The notes beneath the pieces were generated by a model. It saw only the letters and a program-made list of their open reading frames with translations. It had not been told where the DNA came from and made no database searches. The translations under genes and the position numbers were made by a program. 64,000 nucleotides of DNA, taken from contig JACKHM010000001.1 of assembly GCA_020638995.1 (NCBI GenBank), forward strand, positions 2,790,001 through 2,854,000. Direction: 5' to 3'. Below are positions 1 to 8,864 of this stretch, one piece after another; the first letter of the stretch is position 1; the number at the start of each line of letters is the position of its first letter. The stretch is from Planctomycetaceae bacterium (GTDB taxonomy: Bacteria > Planctomycetota > Planctomycetia > Pirellulales > Pirellulaceae).

Positions 1-16
1 ATACTGTTCGGCACGA
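1..16. repeat. Left terminal inverted repeat of the IS4-type element
   Basis: ATACTGTTCGGCACGA, complementary without mismatch to 1442-1457. It marks the element end at the left edge of the window. Confidence 0.85.
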
Positions 17-175
17 GGTGTGCCAGTGTTGGTGCGGGGCGGGTTTGAGGAGGAGGAGTTCCGCGCGATGTATGTGGGGCGGGCTATGTAATCTTTTGGC
101 GACTCGTCGATGGAGACTCACGGCTTGGTGAGCGCGCAGCGTGAAGGGCGGTAGAGATGATTGCCGCGATCTTCC

Positions 176-1381
176 CTACGCCTCTTGCGACTTCAATTTG
201 TCGATGTGCTGCATTAACTCATCCTCGTCGGCCAGGCCGGTGAAGTAGAAGCAGATCATCTCGTAAGTACGAAGCGTCGGCTTCTTGCCGGTCCACAACG
301 CGATCAACATGCAGGCGATGATCGCACAGTACGTGCCGTTCTGATCGTGGCTGAGCAAGTGTCGACAGCCCAGGATGTGCTTGAAGAAGCGAAAAAATAT
401 CTCCACCGCCCGGCGATAGGAAAAGATCAAGCCGATGACTTCCGCAGGTACGTCCAACAAGTTGGTCGCGATGCGCAAGATGCCGTCGCTATCCACGCCG
501 CTCGATCCGCTGCGGTACTTGCCGCGGTTCGTGTGCGGGTTGACGCGAAGGCAGATGACTCGGACCTTGTGATCCAACCCAGAGCCTTTGGAAAACTCCA
601 CGATCTCGTCGCTGATGATTTCATCCAGGCCCGCCGCGTCGTTTCGATAGTTCTCTTTGACCACCGTCCACACGCTGTTGTCACGCAAGCGGCACACGTA
701 ACTGCTGCCAGCCGTGACGATCTGATTGAAGAGCGTGAATTTGGCATAGCCTCGATCGGTCACATACAGCCGATCCGATTCAATCACTGCTGCGAGCATG
801 GCACGCTCATCGTGCTCGCCGCCACCGTTGGGCGTAACATCGATCCGCGTCGGCACACCACGCAAGATTTCCAAGTGCGTATGCAGTCGCCACTTCACCA
901 TGCCGTTGCCATCGGTCGCCTTGCGCCAAGAGGCTTCCATGATTTTCGGCAACGCGGCGATCAGTGAGCCATCAACCAGCGTAATCGTCTGCTGGATATC
1001 ACTCAGCCGCTTGTCTTGTGCGAGCGGTTCGAGTTGCTCACCCAGTTCGGCGATGATCGCTTTCAGTCGATCGGCGTCGAAGACAGACGTCGCTTCGGAC
1101 AGAGAACCGAGCGAAGCCTGTTGACAACCCAGCTTCTTCTGAACCTTCTTCAGTTCGCTGGCTTGTTGCACTCCTCGCAGCGACGTGACGATCGGATTGA
1201 ACAAGAATAGCAGCAGGAGCATGCAGTACTGGTCATAGTGCAGATGCCGGTTCCCGGCTCGGTCGCGCTTGCAACCGTCATCGTGCAAGCGTTCGAGCAG
1301 CGGCACCAGCTGCTCGAAATACTTCAATCCGGTGATATCTCGTTCCTTGATTTCCTGCTTTGCAGTCGTCATGCTCCCCAA
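176..1381 (-). CDS. IS4 family transposase (DDE)
   Basis: This 401-residue DDE transposase catalyses cut-and-paste transposition of the element that contains it. Visible family marks are the first Asp in TLVDGSL (about residue 137), the second in YVTDRGY (about 209), and the Glu of the Y-R-E-K signature in YRRAVEIFFRFFK (about 327). The length fits IS4 members. The ATG near 1381 gives MGSMTTAKQE; an internal Met four codons on (1372) is an alternative start. No frameshift or stop interrupts the frame and both terminal repeats are present, so the element may be active. Confidence 0.9.
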   Translation of the reverse strand: MGSMTTAKQEIKERDITGLKYFEQLVPLLERLHDDGCKRDRAGNRHLHYDQYCMLLLLFLFNPIVTSLRGVQQASELKKVQKKLGCQQASLGSLSEATSVFDADRLKAIIAELGEQLEPLAQDKRLSDIQQTITLVDGSLIAALPKIMEASWRKATDGNGMVKWRLHTHLEILRGVPTRIDVTPNGGGEHDERAMLAAVIESDRLYVTDRGYAKFTLFNQIVTAGSSYVCRLRDNSVWTVVKENYRNDAAGLDEIISDEIVEFSKGSGLDHKVRVICLRVNPHTNRGKYRSGSSGVDSDGILRIATNLLDVPAEVIGLIFSYRRAVEIFFRFFKHILGCRHLLSHDQNGTYCAIIACMLIALWTGKKPTLRTYEMICFYFTGLADEDELMQHIDKLKSQEA

Positions 1382-1441
1382 GATGACAACTTCGGCCGTC
1401 GCTAGCTAGCCCAAAATTGAGAAAATATCGGCTAGCAACTT

Positions 1442-1457
1442 TCGTGCCGAACAGTAT
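1442..1457. repeat. Right terminal inverted repeat of the IS4-type element
   Basis: TCGTGCCGAACAGTAT, the exact reverse complement of bases 1-16, located 60 bp outside the transposase start. Confidence 0.85.
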
Positions 1458-1479
1458 TGGGTCAATTGTATCTTCTCAA

Positions 1480-1735
1480 CGGCTAGCAGCCTGAAGATTA
1501 GCATCTTCGACTGCGGATCTGATGGTTTCTGGGAGGGAAGTCAGCTCGAATCGCTTTCTGAGACGGTCGCGGAGATAGGCGTAGGCACTGGTGCCAAGTT
1601 TCTTCGAGGTTTGCACGAGCGTCGTGAAGATGTCCATCGCGCGGACGCCAGGAAGACTGCGGCTGTGGAGGCTCACGTCGCGACGCCGCGCACTTACACG
1701 GGCTTGCAACTCCGAGGCGTTGTTGTGCAGACGAG
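1480..1735 (-). pseudogene. C-terminal fragment of an IS66-type transposase
   Basis: On the minus strand the frame reads LHNNASELQARV, then RRRDVSLHSRS, then TTLVQTSKKLGTSAYAYLRDRL. This is the C-terminal end of planctomycete IS66-type transposases (NN-SE-ARV-R-RD and T-KKLG-S-YAYL-DR blocks). The open frame continues upstream to about 2219 but loses all similarity before the LHNN block, so only the tail survives. It resembles the part missing from the broken IS66-type gene at 10291-11794. Confidence 0.65.
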
Positions 1736-2667
1736 AGCAAGATCTGATCGAGTGAACGCCGGTCGCAACAGTAACGCACCGGGAACCGCTAGAACTTACA
1801 CACACTCGCGCGAAGGACCCTACCCGGACAACAACGGTACCATCATCGCGAGAAAGGGCGTCGGTGTGTCGGCCCGACGCAGGTTGTGATAGCCGTTTGC
1901 TCGCAAAGGACACGACTCGTCCTGAGTCAGTTAGCGTCGGGTGGTATCTGCACCCGGACGGATAGTCATGAGGGAGATATGCGGTACTTTGCAAGCAGCC
2001 AAACGTCCACAATTTGACCGCAGTTGCGGCTTCTCCGAATTGCCGTCGAACGAGTTCGCCACCCTCCCTCCCTCCCGCTTCCGCTGGCGGGCGATGCAAC
2101 CGTCCCCACGAAGAATGGAAACCGTCTGGACTACATCGATGTAGATTGCCTCGTTCCCGCGCAAACTCACTCGCTTTGACTTTGAGTTCGGTGTTCACGA
2201 ACGCAATCAAAACGACCACGCGATTTGGTCGCCCTGGGCTGGGTCGTTTGCCGATCGCAACTGACCTTGCTGGTCGTCAACTGATACTTTCGCAACTGAA
2301 AGTGCTTCACGTGCCGGTTTCGATCCTGGTACCGCCGGACGCGCCCCGAGGTGTTTCCGATCCTCAGTCGCGTTTAGAATATCGGCTCCGAGATGGGAGA
2401 GAACGGATGGACGCCGGAATGGTATCGGGCGAATCATCGGACGCCATGGGTGGCTAACTTGCAAAGTCAGCCCTTCCCATGGAAGCTGACCTGACCGGCG
2501 AGGCGCAATACAATGCACCGCACAGGCATTTCTCGCAACCGACGCAGGACATTGAGTGATGCTTGCTCATCTCAGTTCATACCGACAAACAGGGGACTGT
2601 CGCCGGCGTGGCGAAATCTTGGAAGAAATATGTCCAATTCAGTGCGTGACCGGCAGACTATACGTGA
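1736..2667. other. Stretch without a recognisable gene
   Basis: About 930 bp between the IS66 scrap and the sigma-factor fragment. Open frames occur on both strands, but they have low-complexity Arg/Ser/Pro-rich translations typical of shadow frames and no family motif. I see no hairpin terminator, tRNA or repeat here. It is probably decayed mobile or intergenic DNA. Confidence 0.4.
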
Positions 2668-2814
2668 ATGACCAAGAAAACCTGCGAATTTGACAACCAC
2701 GAAGAGTTCTTGCGGAGATTTTTGGAGTGCCAGCGTGGGCTGCTGCGCTATGTGATGTGCTTCGTTCCAAATGCCCATGACGCTCGTGACATCGTGCAGG
2801 AACCGAACAGATGA
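2668..2814 (+). pseudogene. Truncated planctomycete ECF sigma factor (N-terminal region 2 only)
   Basis: A 48-codon frame starts MTKKTCEFDNHEEF and continues FLECQRGLLRYVMCFVPNAHDA, then DIVQEPNR and a TGA stop. This matches the start of planctomycete ECF sigma factors (EEF-R-F--CQR-L--Y---LVPN--DA-DI-QETN). It breaks at the end of region 2.1/2.2, so -10 recognition and region 4 are missing. Intact versions are about 160-200 residues. The stop overlaps the frame of the next cytochrome fragment. It is too short to act as a sigma factor. Confidence 0.65.
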
Positions 2815-3032
2815 GTGAATGGTGCCATAAGAATTCTGAATTCGTCGATGTACTCAAGCTGTCGACATCGCCCGTCGAATGGGCGGCCTCTTGCCGCCAG
2901 CCTGCTGTAGGATGCCGCAGATACGCTTGCGTCATCGCCGCAGTGTGGATCCTCGGTCAAGCAGCTTGGGTGTCTGCGGCCGACGTTGATGCGGCCGCAT
3001 CTCCCGTCGGCCATGCCTTTTTGGAAAGGCAT
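2811..3032 (+). pseudogene. 5' fragment of an interrupted DUF1592-type planctomycete cytochrome c gene
   Basis: The frame carries a signal-peptide-like hydrophobic stretch (YACVIAAVWILGQAAWVSAA) followed by GHAFLERH, the usual lead-in to the CxxCH haem site of planctomycete DUF1592 proteins. It then runs into TGA within the IS110 insertion. The missing CYHCH continues in the same protein register at 5086. The true start is uncertain: 2811 is the only in-frame ATG, and the residues before the hydrophobic stretch do not look conserved. See the 3' fragment at 5086-7563. Confidence 0.7.
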
Positions 3033-3034
3033 TG

Positions 3035-3177
3035 ATACTCATCATGTCTTGCTTGAGCGAGTGAGCCTGTCCATTAGAGTCGGTGATTCTGAAAGTTCAG
3101 AGCTCTAAACGAGGTCAGCGTGTTGCTGCCTCAAAGGTTTCGTGGCTCAAGCTCACTCGCTCAAGGAAGGACATAAT
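3035..3177 (+). ncRNA. Candidate IS110 bridge RNA region (left non-coding end)
   Basis: IS110 elements are known to encode a bridge RNA in a non-coding end that guides target and donor choice. This 143-bp leader before the transposase contains a perfect 15-bp inverted repeat, CTTGAGCGAGTGAGC at 3052-3066 and GCTCACTCGCTCAAG at 3151-3165, enclosing 84 nt that would form a large closed structure. The second arm overlaps the transposase ribosome-binding region, so RNA folding could also limit transposase translation. The loop-target pairing was not resolved by eye. The RNA call is inference. Confidence 0.4.
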
Positions 3178-4224
3178 ATGAAGTTCTACAATCGACAGCA
3201 CGGATTCTACTGCGGAATCGACCTGCACGCCAACTCTATGCACGTCTGCGTCGTCGACCATCAAGGAAACAAACACCTCCATCGGAACTTCGATACCAAG
3301 AAACCCGAGAAGTTCCTCATCGCGTTGCAACCCTTCGAGAAGCACGATCTCATCATCGGCTGCGAGTCGACCTTCAATTGGTACTGGCTCGCCGATCTGT
3401 GTCATCAACAGAACCTCGCGTTTCTGCTCGGTCACGCACTGTACTTGAAAGCCATTCACGGCGGTAAGACCAAGAGCGATCGCATCGACTCCGAGAAATT
3501 GGCGATGCTGCTGCGAGGCGGGAACTTCCCGACCAGCTACGTCTATCCCAAAGACATGCGAGGCACGCGCGACTTGCTGCGACGGCGAGCCATGATCGTG
3601 CGACGCAGATCCGCCACGATCGTCCACGTACAGATGGTCAACCATCAACAGAACTTGCCTGCCTTCAAAAAGTCGATCAGCTACAAGACGAATCGTGTCG
3701 GCATCGCCGATCGCTTCGAGGAAGACAGCGTGCAACGCATGGTCACGCTCGACGTGGACTTGATCGACTTCTATGACGAACAGATCAAGCGGCTCGATCT
3801 CTACCTGGAACAACACGCGAAGATTGACGATGCGGATACGTTCTACCGCTTGATGAGCATTCCCGGCGTTGGCAGAATCCTGGCGATGACGATGCTGTAC
3901 GAGATCCACAACATCCGCCGCTTTGCGAAGGTCGGCGACTTTCTGTCGTACGCTCGGTTGGTCAAAGGCACGAACAGTTCGGCGGGCAAGCAGTATAAAC
4001 CGACGGGCTCGAAGATCGGCAACCCGCACCTGAAATGGGCTTTCTCCGAAGCCATCACGTTGCTCAAACGCGAATCGCCTGACGCCAAAGCCTTTGCCGA
4101 GCGGATCGAGAAGCAACACAACAAAGCACGAGCCAACACGCTGCTGGCCGTGAAGCTTGGACGAGCCGTGTATTGGATGCTGACTCGCAAGACGGCCTTC
4201 GATAGCAGCATCTTTGCGAAGTAA
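3178..4224 (+). CDS. IS110 family transposase (DEDD recombinase)
   Basis: This 348-residue DEDD-type transposase has an N-terminal RuvC-like half (GIDLHANSMHVCVVD, GCESTFNWYWLADL, KTKSDRIDSEKLAMLLR) and a C-terminal Transposase_20 half (MSIPGVGRILAMTMLYEI, FLSYARLVKGTNSSAGK). The start at 3178 is chosen because AAGGA lies at a good distance and MKFYNRQHGFYCGIDLH matches the family start; the frame is open 36 bp further upstream. The gene is intact. It lies inside the broken cytochrome gene, same strand. IS110 recombinases act with an element-encoded RNA (known for the family). Confidence 0.9.
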   Translation: MKFYNRQHGFYCGIDLHANSMHVCVVDHQGNKHLHRNFDTKKPEKFLIALQPFEKHDLIIGCESTFNWYWLADLCHQQNLAFLLGHALYLKAIHGGKTKSDRIDSEKLAMLLRGGNFPTSYVYPKDMRGTRDLLRRRAMIVRRRSATIVHVQMVNHQQNLPAFKKSISYKTNRVGIADRFEEDSVQRMVTLDVDLIDFYDEQIKRLDLYLEQHAKIDDADTFYRLMSIPGVGRILAMTMLYEIHNIRRFAKVGDFLSYARLVKGTNSSAGKQYKPTGSKIGNPHLKWAFSEAITLLKRESPDAKAFAERIEKQHNKARANTLLAVKLGRAVYWMLTRKTAFDSSIFAK

Positions 4225-4374
4225 CCAACGTAGCCGTCACTTGCCAAGTGACCAGCCCCAGTACGAACCATCACGTCGCGTTGGCGTGAGCCGAACGCAT
4301 AACTGAACCGCGGCAACCTGACGGTCTAACAATCAAGTTGCCAGACGCTGTGTAACCTGACTGTCAAACCACAT

Positions 4375-4419
4375 GAGAAGTTCGACTCTGAAATGTTCGA
4401 CCCTGAGAAGTTCAACACA
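4375..4419. repeat. Three tandem 15-bp repeats in the IS110 right end
   Basis: Units GAGAAGTTCGACTCT, GAAATGTTCGACCCT and GAGAAGTTCAACACA follow each other without spacers, sharing GA-AA/TGTTC-AC. The units are imperfect, so this is a decaying array. Confidence 0.5.
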
Positions 4420-5063
4420 AGTCGAACCAGCTCGCTCGACAGTCTACACGAGTGCGTCCGAGTTCACGCGCATTGAATGGACACGCCAACGCGACTTTTA
4501 CGAACCATCACGATTTCACAATTCACAACGGGAGACACCACGAACGACCAAGCAGGTTGCACGTCACTGCGAACCGCCCCTTAACTGGAAGCCCGGCTTC
4601 GTGTTCCTTTGGAGGATGCGAAGCGAGAGTGCCAGCCAACCCCTTTTGAATGGACCAGTGCCGTCACGGATAATTTCTACTGCCGTCTTCCGCGAGAAAC
4701 ACCGTGACGAAAGAAATCGGCGTTTCGGAAGACACCGCACAACGAGCGTCGGACCCATCGAGGTCGGCTCGTCGTGCGGCTGAGCGCTGACAGCTGTTTG
4801 AAGCAACTCGTTTACGGCGGAGCGATCCGACACGTAACCGCAGACTTCGTCATAGAAATCAAGCAACTCGACAACGCCGAACTCGCTTCGTCGTGGTCAC
4901 GCCTTGGAAGAGTTCGCGAGCGTCGATCGTTATTCGGGAAAGCCAAGCATTACCGAGGCGGTAAAACGGCTCACCAACGAGCTGTCGACCAACTCAACGA
5001 GACTCCACGAATTCGGGTCTCAGAAAAATGCAAAGTTTTTACCGCGCTCACCGTACGTACTAC

Positions 5064-5069
5064 TTGACA
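5064..5069 (+). promoter_or_regulatory. Outward -35 box at the right end of the IS110 element
   Basis: TTGACA, identical to the sigma70 -35 consensus, sits 16 bp inside the right junction. If the ends are joined in a circle, GATACT of the left end (3034-3039) falls 17 bp downstream and completes a good promoter reading into the left-end RNA and transposase. In the inserted state the host sequence GTTATC (5087-5092) sits at the same spacing and is a weak -10, so limited outward transcription into the cytochrome remnant is possible. Confidence 0.5.
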
Positions 5070-5085
5070 AAGAAAGACATACAGC

Positions 5086-7563
5086 TGTTATCACTGCCAT
5101 GACGATTCGACTTCCGAGGGTTCGCTGAATCTGCAGGATCTGAAGATCCAACCGGATGATACCGTGAATCTCGCCAAGTGGGCGAAGGTCTACGATCGGA
5201 TCGTGTCCGGAGAGATGCCGCCTCAGGATGAAGAGCGGCCTGATCCGAAGGAAGTTGCAGCATTCACGAAGTTGACGGCTTCCGCCCTGAAGTCGACTTG
5301 GCGCGATCGTTACGCGACTCGTGGCCGCGTGGGTGGACGGCGGCTGAACCCGGTTGAGTACGAGAATACGCTGCGAGATTTACTGGCGGCCCCGTGGTTG
5401 CAATTGAAAGAGATGCTGCCTCCCGATCCGGAGGCTCACGGGTTCGACAACGTTGCCGAAGCACAAGAGATTTCGTACGTGCAACTGGCGCGTTACCTCG
5501 AAGCCGCCGAAGTTGCGATCGATGGCGCGATGCGCCTACGACCTGCACCGGAACCAACGACCGTGCGGACGTGGTTCACCGAAGAGGGACGTTATCTCGG
5601 CCGGGACTGGAAGGAACGATTGGGCAGTCTGGACAACCGTCCGGAATGGACCTGGTTCTGGCAGCAGCCCAACAGTGCCCAGGCGCCACGTCGAATCCGT
5701 AACACTTCGCAACAAATCGCGGGTTGGTACCGCATCCGCGTTCGATGTCGGGCCACGTTGTGGGACAAGGGGCAATTACTTCCGCCCAAGGAAGGTCAAG
5801 TCGCGTGGATCAACACGGCGGCGAAACGTGTCCTCGCGAAATTCGATGTTCCCGAAGCGGTTGACGGCGGAGTCGTTGAGTTTACCGCGTGGCTGCATGA
5901 GAACGAACTGCTGGAGTTCTTCTATGCGACAGCCGACGACCGCTTGGTGTCGAAGAGGACCAAAATCAAGACCGATGCCGAATTGCTCAGGCGAGCCCAT
6001 CAAGAGTTTATGGAAGATTACCGCGGACACGGCATCGCCGTCGATTGGTTTGAGATCGAAGGCCCATTCGCGAGTGAATCGTGCGAAGGCGATCCCCGGC
6101 AGCAACCGTGGCCGTCGGAAAGTTGCGCGCGGCTGTTCGGCGACCTCCCGATCAAGCCCTGGACGAAGGCGAGTGGATTGCGGCCGCCCGACCCGCTCAA
6201 CCTGCCGGACCTGACGGCGAATAAGCGTGGGCTTCGCGAGACCTTTCAATTGCCACCGGACATGGTGATGGTGGTCTCCGACAAACCACTCGAAGACGCC
6301 GAAAAGCTTTTGCGGAGCTTTATGCGGCGCGCTTATCGTCACACGCCGGAGGAGTCGGAAGTGCAGCGTTGTCTGGCGTTCGCTGTGGCTGCGATCCATG
6401 AGAAGGCATGTTTTCAAGATGCGATGCGATTGGCATACAAAGCCGTTCTGTGTTCGCCGGATTTCCTCTATCTGCAAGAGAGGCCCGGCAAACTCGACGG
6501 ACCAGCGCTCGCATCCCGGTTGTCGTACCTGCTGTGGCGGTCGATGCCCGACCGCGAATTGATGCAGTCGGCTGAGTCGGGCCTGTTGCTGACGGATGAA
6601 GGGCTAACGCAACAGTTTGATCGCATGCTCATCGATCCTAAGTCACAGCGTTTCATCAGCGACTTCACCGGCCAGTGGCTCGATCTGCGAAAGATTCACA
6701 ACACATCGCCGGATCGGTTCCTGTTCCCAGAATACTTCTGCGACAACCATCTCGTCGATTCTGGCGTCAGCGAAACAGAAGCGACGTTCGCGGAAATGCT
6801 TCGCGAGAACTTGCCTGCCAAGTCGATCGTCGCCGCCGACTTCGTCATGGTGAACGAGCGTCTTGCGGAGCTGTACGGAATCGATGGAGTGAAGGGAAAA
6901 GACATTCGTCGAGTCGAATTGCCGACGGGCTCGCCATATGGAGGCTTGCTGACGCAGTCGAGCGTGATGAAGGTTACGGCAAACGGACTGACGACGTCCC
7001 CTGTACTCCGCGGCGTCTGGGTGATGGACCGTATTCTCGGAACGCCGCCGGCGCCGCCACCTCCCGGCGCAGGTTCCATTGAGCCCGATACACGCGGCGC
7101 GACCACCGTCCGCGAATTGCTCGCCAAACATAGCCGCTCCGAAACATGTGCCGCCTGTCATGCGTCGATCGACCCGCTCGGCTTCGCGTTGGAAAGTTTC
7201 GACGTCATGGGCAAATGGCGCGACCACTACCGAAGCCTCGGCACCGGCGACGATGTCAATCTCGTCGTCGCGCTGCGACCTGTCCAATACAAACGCGGTC
7301 TGCCGGTCGATGCCTCAGGCGTGACAAAGGATGGCTACACATTCAACGACATTCACCAATTTCGCAAGTTTCTGGTCGCACAAGACGAACAACTCGCACG
7401 CAACTTGACCGAACGCTTTTTGACGTTCGCGACCGGCGCGGGCGTTACGTTCGCGGATCGCACCGTCGTCGAAAACATCCTTAGCGCGAACAAAGAACAG
7501 TTTTATCCGATCCGGTCCCTGCTTCAGAACGTCATCTTGAGCGAAACATTTCGATCGAAATAG
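5086..7563 (+). pseudogene. 3' fragment of DUF1592-type planctomycete cytochrome c protein
   Basis: The reading frame resumes at the haem motif CYHCH (5086-5100). It then runs through DUF1587 (GRRLNPVEYENTLRDLL), DUF1595 (LRSFMRRAYRHTPEESEV), DUF1592 (MRLAYKAVLCSPDFLYLQE), DUF1588 (LTTSPVLRGVWVMDRILG) with a second haem-type motif CAACH, and DUF1585. These exported planctomycete proteins usually pair with DUF1552 or DUF1501 partners, and the DUF1552 gene begins 10 bp downstream. The first in-frame start is GTG at 5164, but a product from there lacks signal peptide and N-terminal haem site. The 5' part is at 2811-3032. Confidence 0.8.
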
Positions 7564-7573
7564 GAACTATTTC

Positions 7574-8857
7574 ATGAACATCATTACCTCTCAATCATCA
7601 ATCAGCCGGCGTACAGTCTTGCGTGGACTTGGCGTGGGACTTGCGCTGCCGATGTTGGACTCGATGATCCCGGCTTGCGCCGCCGCGGAAGCATCCGTTG
7701 GCCCGCAGCGATTGATTGCCATCGAAACCAACCAGGGCATCCTGCCCAAGTACTTCTTCCCGACGGGCGAAGGCCGCGACTACAAGGCCTCTCCCTATCT
7801 GCAGATCCTTGAACCGTTTCGGGACCGGATGACGGTGTTCTCAGGCGTTTCCCATCCTCAGGTCGATGGGGGGCATTCGGCGGAACAGTGCTTCCTGACC
7901 GCCGCCCCGCATCCGGGGCGTGGCGGGTTTCGCAACTCGATCTCCGTGGATCAATACGCCGCCGAGCGCATTGGCCATCTGACACGGTTTCCTTCGCTGG
8001 CGCTCGCCGTGGGGACGAAGCAGAGTCTCTCCTACACGCAGTCAGGAGTCCAGATCCCGGGCGAAGACTCGCCATCGAACCTGTTTCGCAGGTTGTTCGT
8101 ACAGGGATCAAAACAGGAGGTCGAAGCTCAAGTTTCCAAACTTCGTCACGGACGCAGTATCCTGGATTCCGTTGGTGATCGGGCACGTCAATTGGAACGA
8201 CGCGTCGGTCCTTCGGACCGCGAGAAGCTCGGTCAGTTCTACGCTGGCGTGCGAGACCTGGAAAAGCGGTTGCACAAGACCGAGCAGTGGGAGCAACAAC
8301 CGAAAACGACAGTCGCGATGGAGCAGCCGCGTGACTACGACGATCCCGGCGCGTTGATCGAGCGAACTCGCGTGATGTTCGACCTGGCGCGCATCGCGAT
8401 GGAGACCGATTCAACTCGCCTGATTTCGATCTATATTTACCAAAACGATGCGAAACCGAATATCGCCGGAGTCGACACCGGCACGCACCCGCTGACTCAT
8501 CACGGCAATCAACCCGAGAAACTTGAACAACTGAAACGAATCGAAGAAGCGCAGTTTCATGAACTCGCAAGATTGCTCCGTGGACTCCACGACTCCAAAG
8601 CCTCTGACGGCACGCTGCTCGATCAGACATCGGTGATCTACGGCACGTCACTGGGCAACGGAAATTCTCATGCGAACGACAATCTGCCGGTTCTGATTGC
8701 CGGTGGCGGTTTTCGACACGCCCAGCATCTCGCGCTGGGCGGCAATCAAGATTACCCGCTTCCCAACCTCTTTGTGAGTGTGCTGCAACGGCTTGGCATC
8801 GAATCGGATCGGTTCGCAACGAGTACTGGAACGATGCGCGGTTTGGAGTTGGCCTAA
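7574..8857 (+). CDS. DUF1552 family exported protein
   Basis: This 427-residue protein is the standard partner of DUF1592 cytochromes in planctomycetes; its biochemical role is unknown. The N-terminus has a twin-arginine-type signal (SRRTVLRGLGVGLALPMLDS), implying export in folded form. DUF1552 marks include a phrase near the C-terminus, QTSVIYGTSLGNGNSHAND, followed by LPVLIAGGG. The start lies 10 bp after the cytochrome stop, so the two were probably one transcription unit before the IS110 insertion. The gene itself is intact, but its promoter is now separated by the inserted element. Confidence 0.85.
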   Translation: MNIITSQSSISRRTVLRGLGVGLALPMLDSMIPACAAAEASVGPQRLIAIETNQGILPKYFFPTGEGRDYKASPYLQILEPFRDRMTVFSGVSHPQVDGGHSAEQCFLTAAPHPGRGGFRNSISVDQYAAERIGHLTRFPSLALAVGTKQSLSYTQSGVQIPGEDSPSNLFRRLFVQGSKQEVEAQVSKLRHGRSILDSVGDRARQLERRVGPSDREKLGQFYAGVRDLEKRLHKTEQWEQQPKTTVAMEQPRDYDDPGALIERTRVMFDLARIAMETDSTRLISIYIYQNDAKPNIAGVDTGTHPLTHHGNQPEKLEQLKRIEEAQFHELARLLRGLHDSKASDGTLLDQTSVIYGTSLGNGNSHANDNLPVLIAGGGFRHAQHLALGGNQDYPLPNLFVSVLQRLGIESDRFATSTGTMRGLELA

Positions 8858-8864
8858 CCTCGCT

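Larger units (their letters stand above)
1..1457 (-). mobile_element. IS4-type insertion sequence, apparently complete
   Basis: A perfect 16-bp terminal inverted repeat frames one transposase gene: ATACTGTTCGGCACGA at 1-16 and its complement TCGTGCCGAACAGTAT at 1442-1457. The left repeat lies on the first base of the window, so a few outer bases and the left target duplication may be cut off. Between the left repeat and the transposase stop (17-175) nothing else is seen. The repeat pair is seen directly; the family follows from the transposase. Confidence 0.85.
3033..5085 (+). mobile_element. IS110-type element inserted in the DUF1592 cytochrome gene
   Basis: Boundaries come from rejoining the host gene. 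The left host part ends ..GGCAT at 3032 and the right resumes TGTTATCACTGCC at 5086, restoring the codons of H-CYHCH-DD. Only the dinucleotide TG (3033-3034 and 5086-5087) is shared, matching the 2-bp core and lack of a long duplication known for IS110. The unit is about 2053 bp: 145 bp of left end, the transposase, and an unusually long right end of about 860 bp. The insertion lies directly after a host-gene hairpin at 3013-3032 (8-bp stem, TTGG loop). Confidence 0.7.
4225..5085. other. Long right end of the IS110 element, no gene recognised
   Basis: About 860 bp between the transposase stop and the right junction. It holds a short tandem array of three 15-bp units at 4375-4419 (GAGAAGTTCGACTCT, GAAATGTTCGACCCT, GAGAAGTTCAACACA) and a small CACTTGCCAAGTG palindrome just after the gene (about 4238-4250). 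Its last bases carry a consensus -35 box. Open frames up to 136 codons exist but their Ser/Arg/Thr-rich translations match no family. Ordinary IS110 right ends are far shorter, so this may be structured RNA, decayed cargo or a nested insertion. Confidence 0.45.

Noticed and set aside
3115..4119. 334-codon minus-strand frame opposite the IS110 transposase
   Set aside because: Antisense shadow; the plus-strand frame has clear DEDD and Transposase_20 motifs.
4375..4419. CRISPR-like array
   Set aside because: Only three imperfect 15-bp units with no spacers; a short tandem repeat.
4373..4783. 136-codon frame in the IS110 right end
   Set aside because: Ser/Arg/Thr-rich translation without similarity or ribosome site; treated as non-coding.
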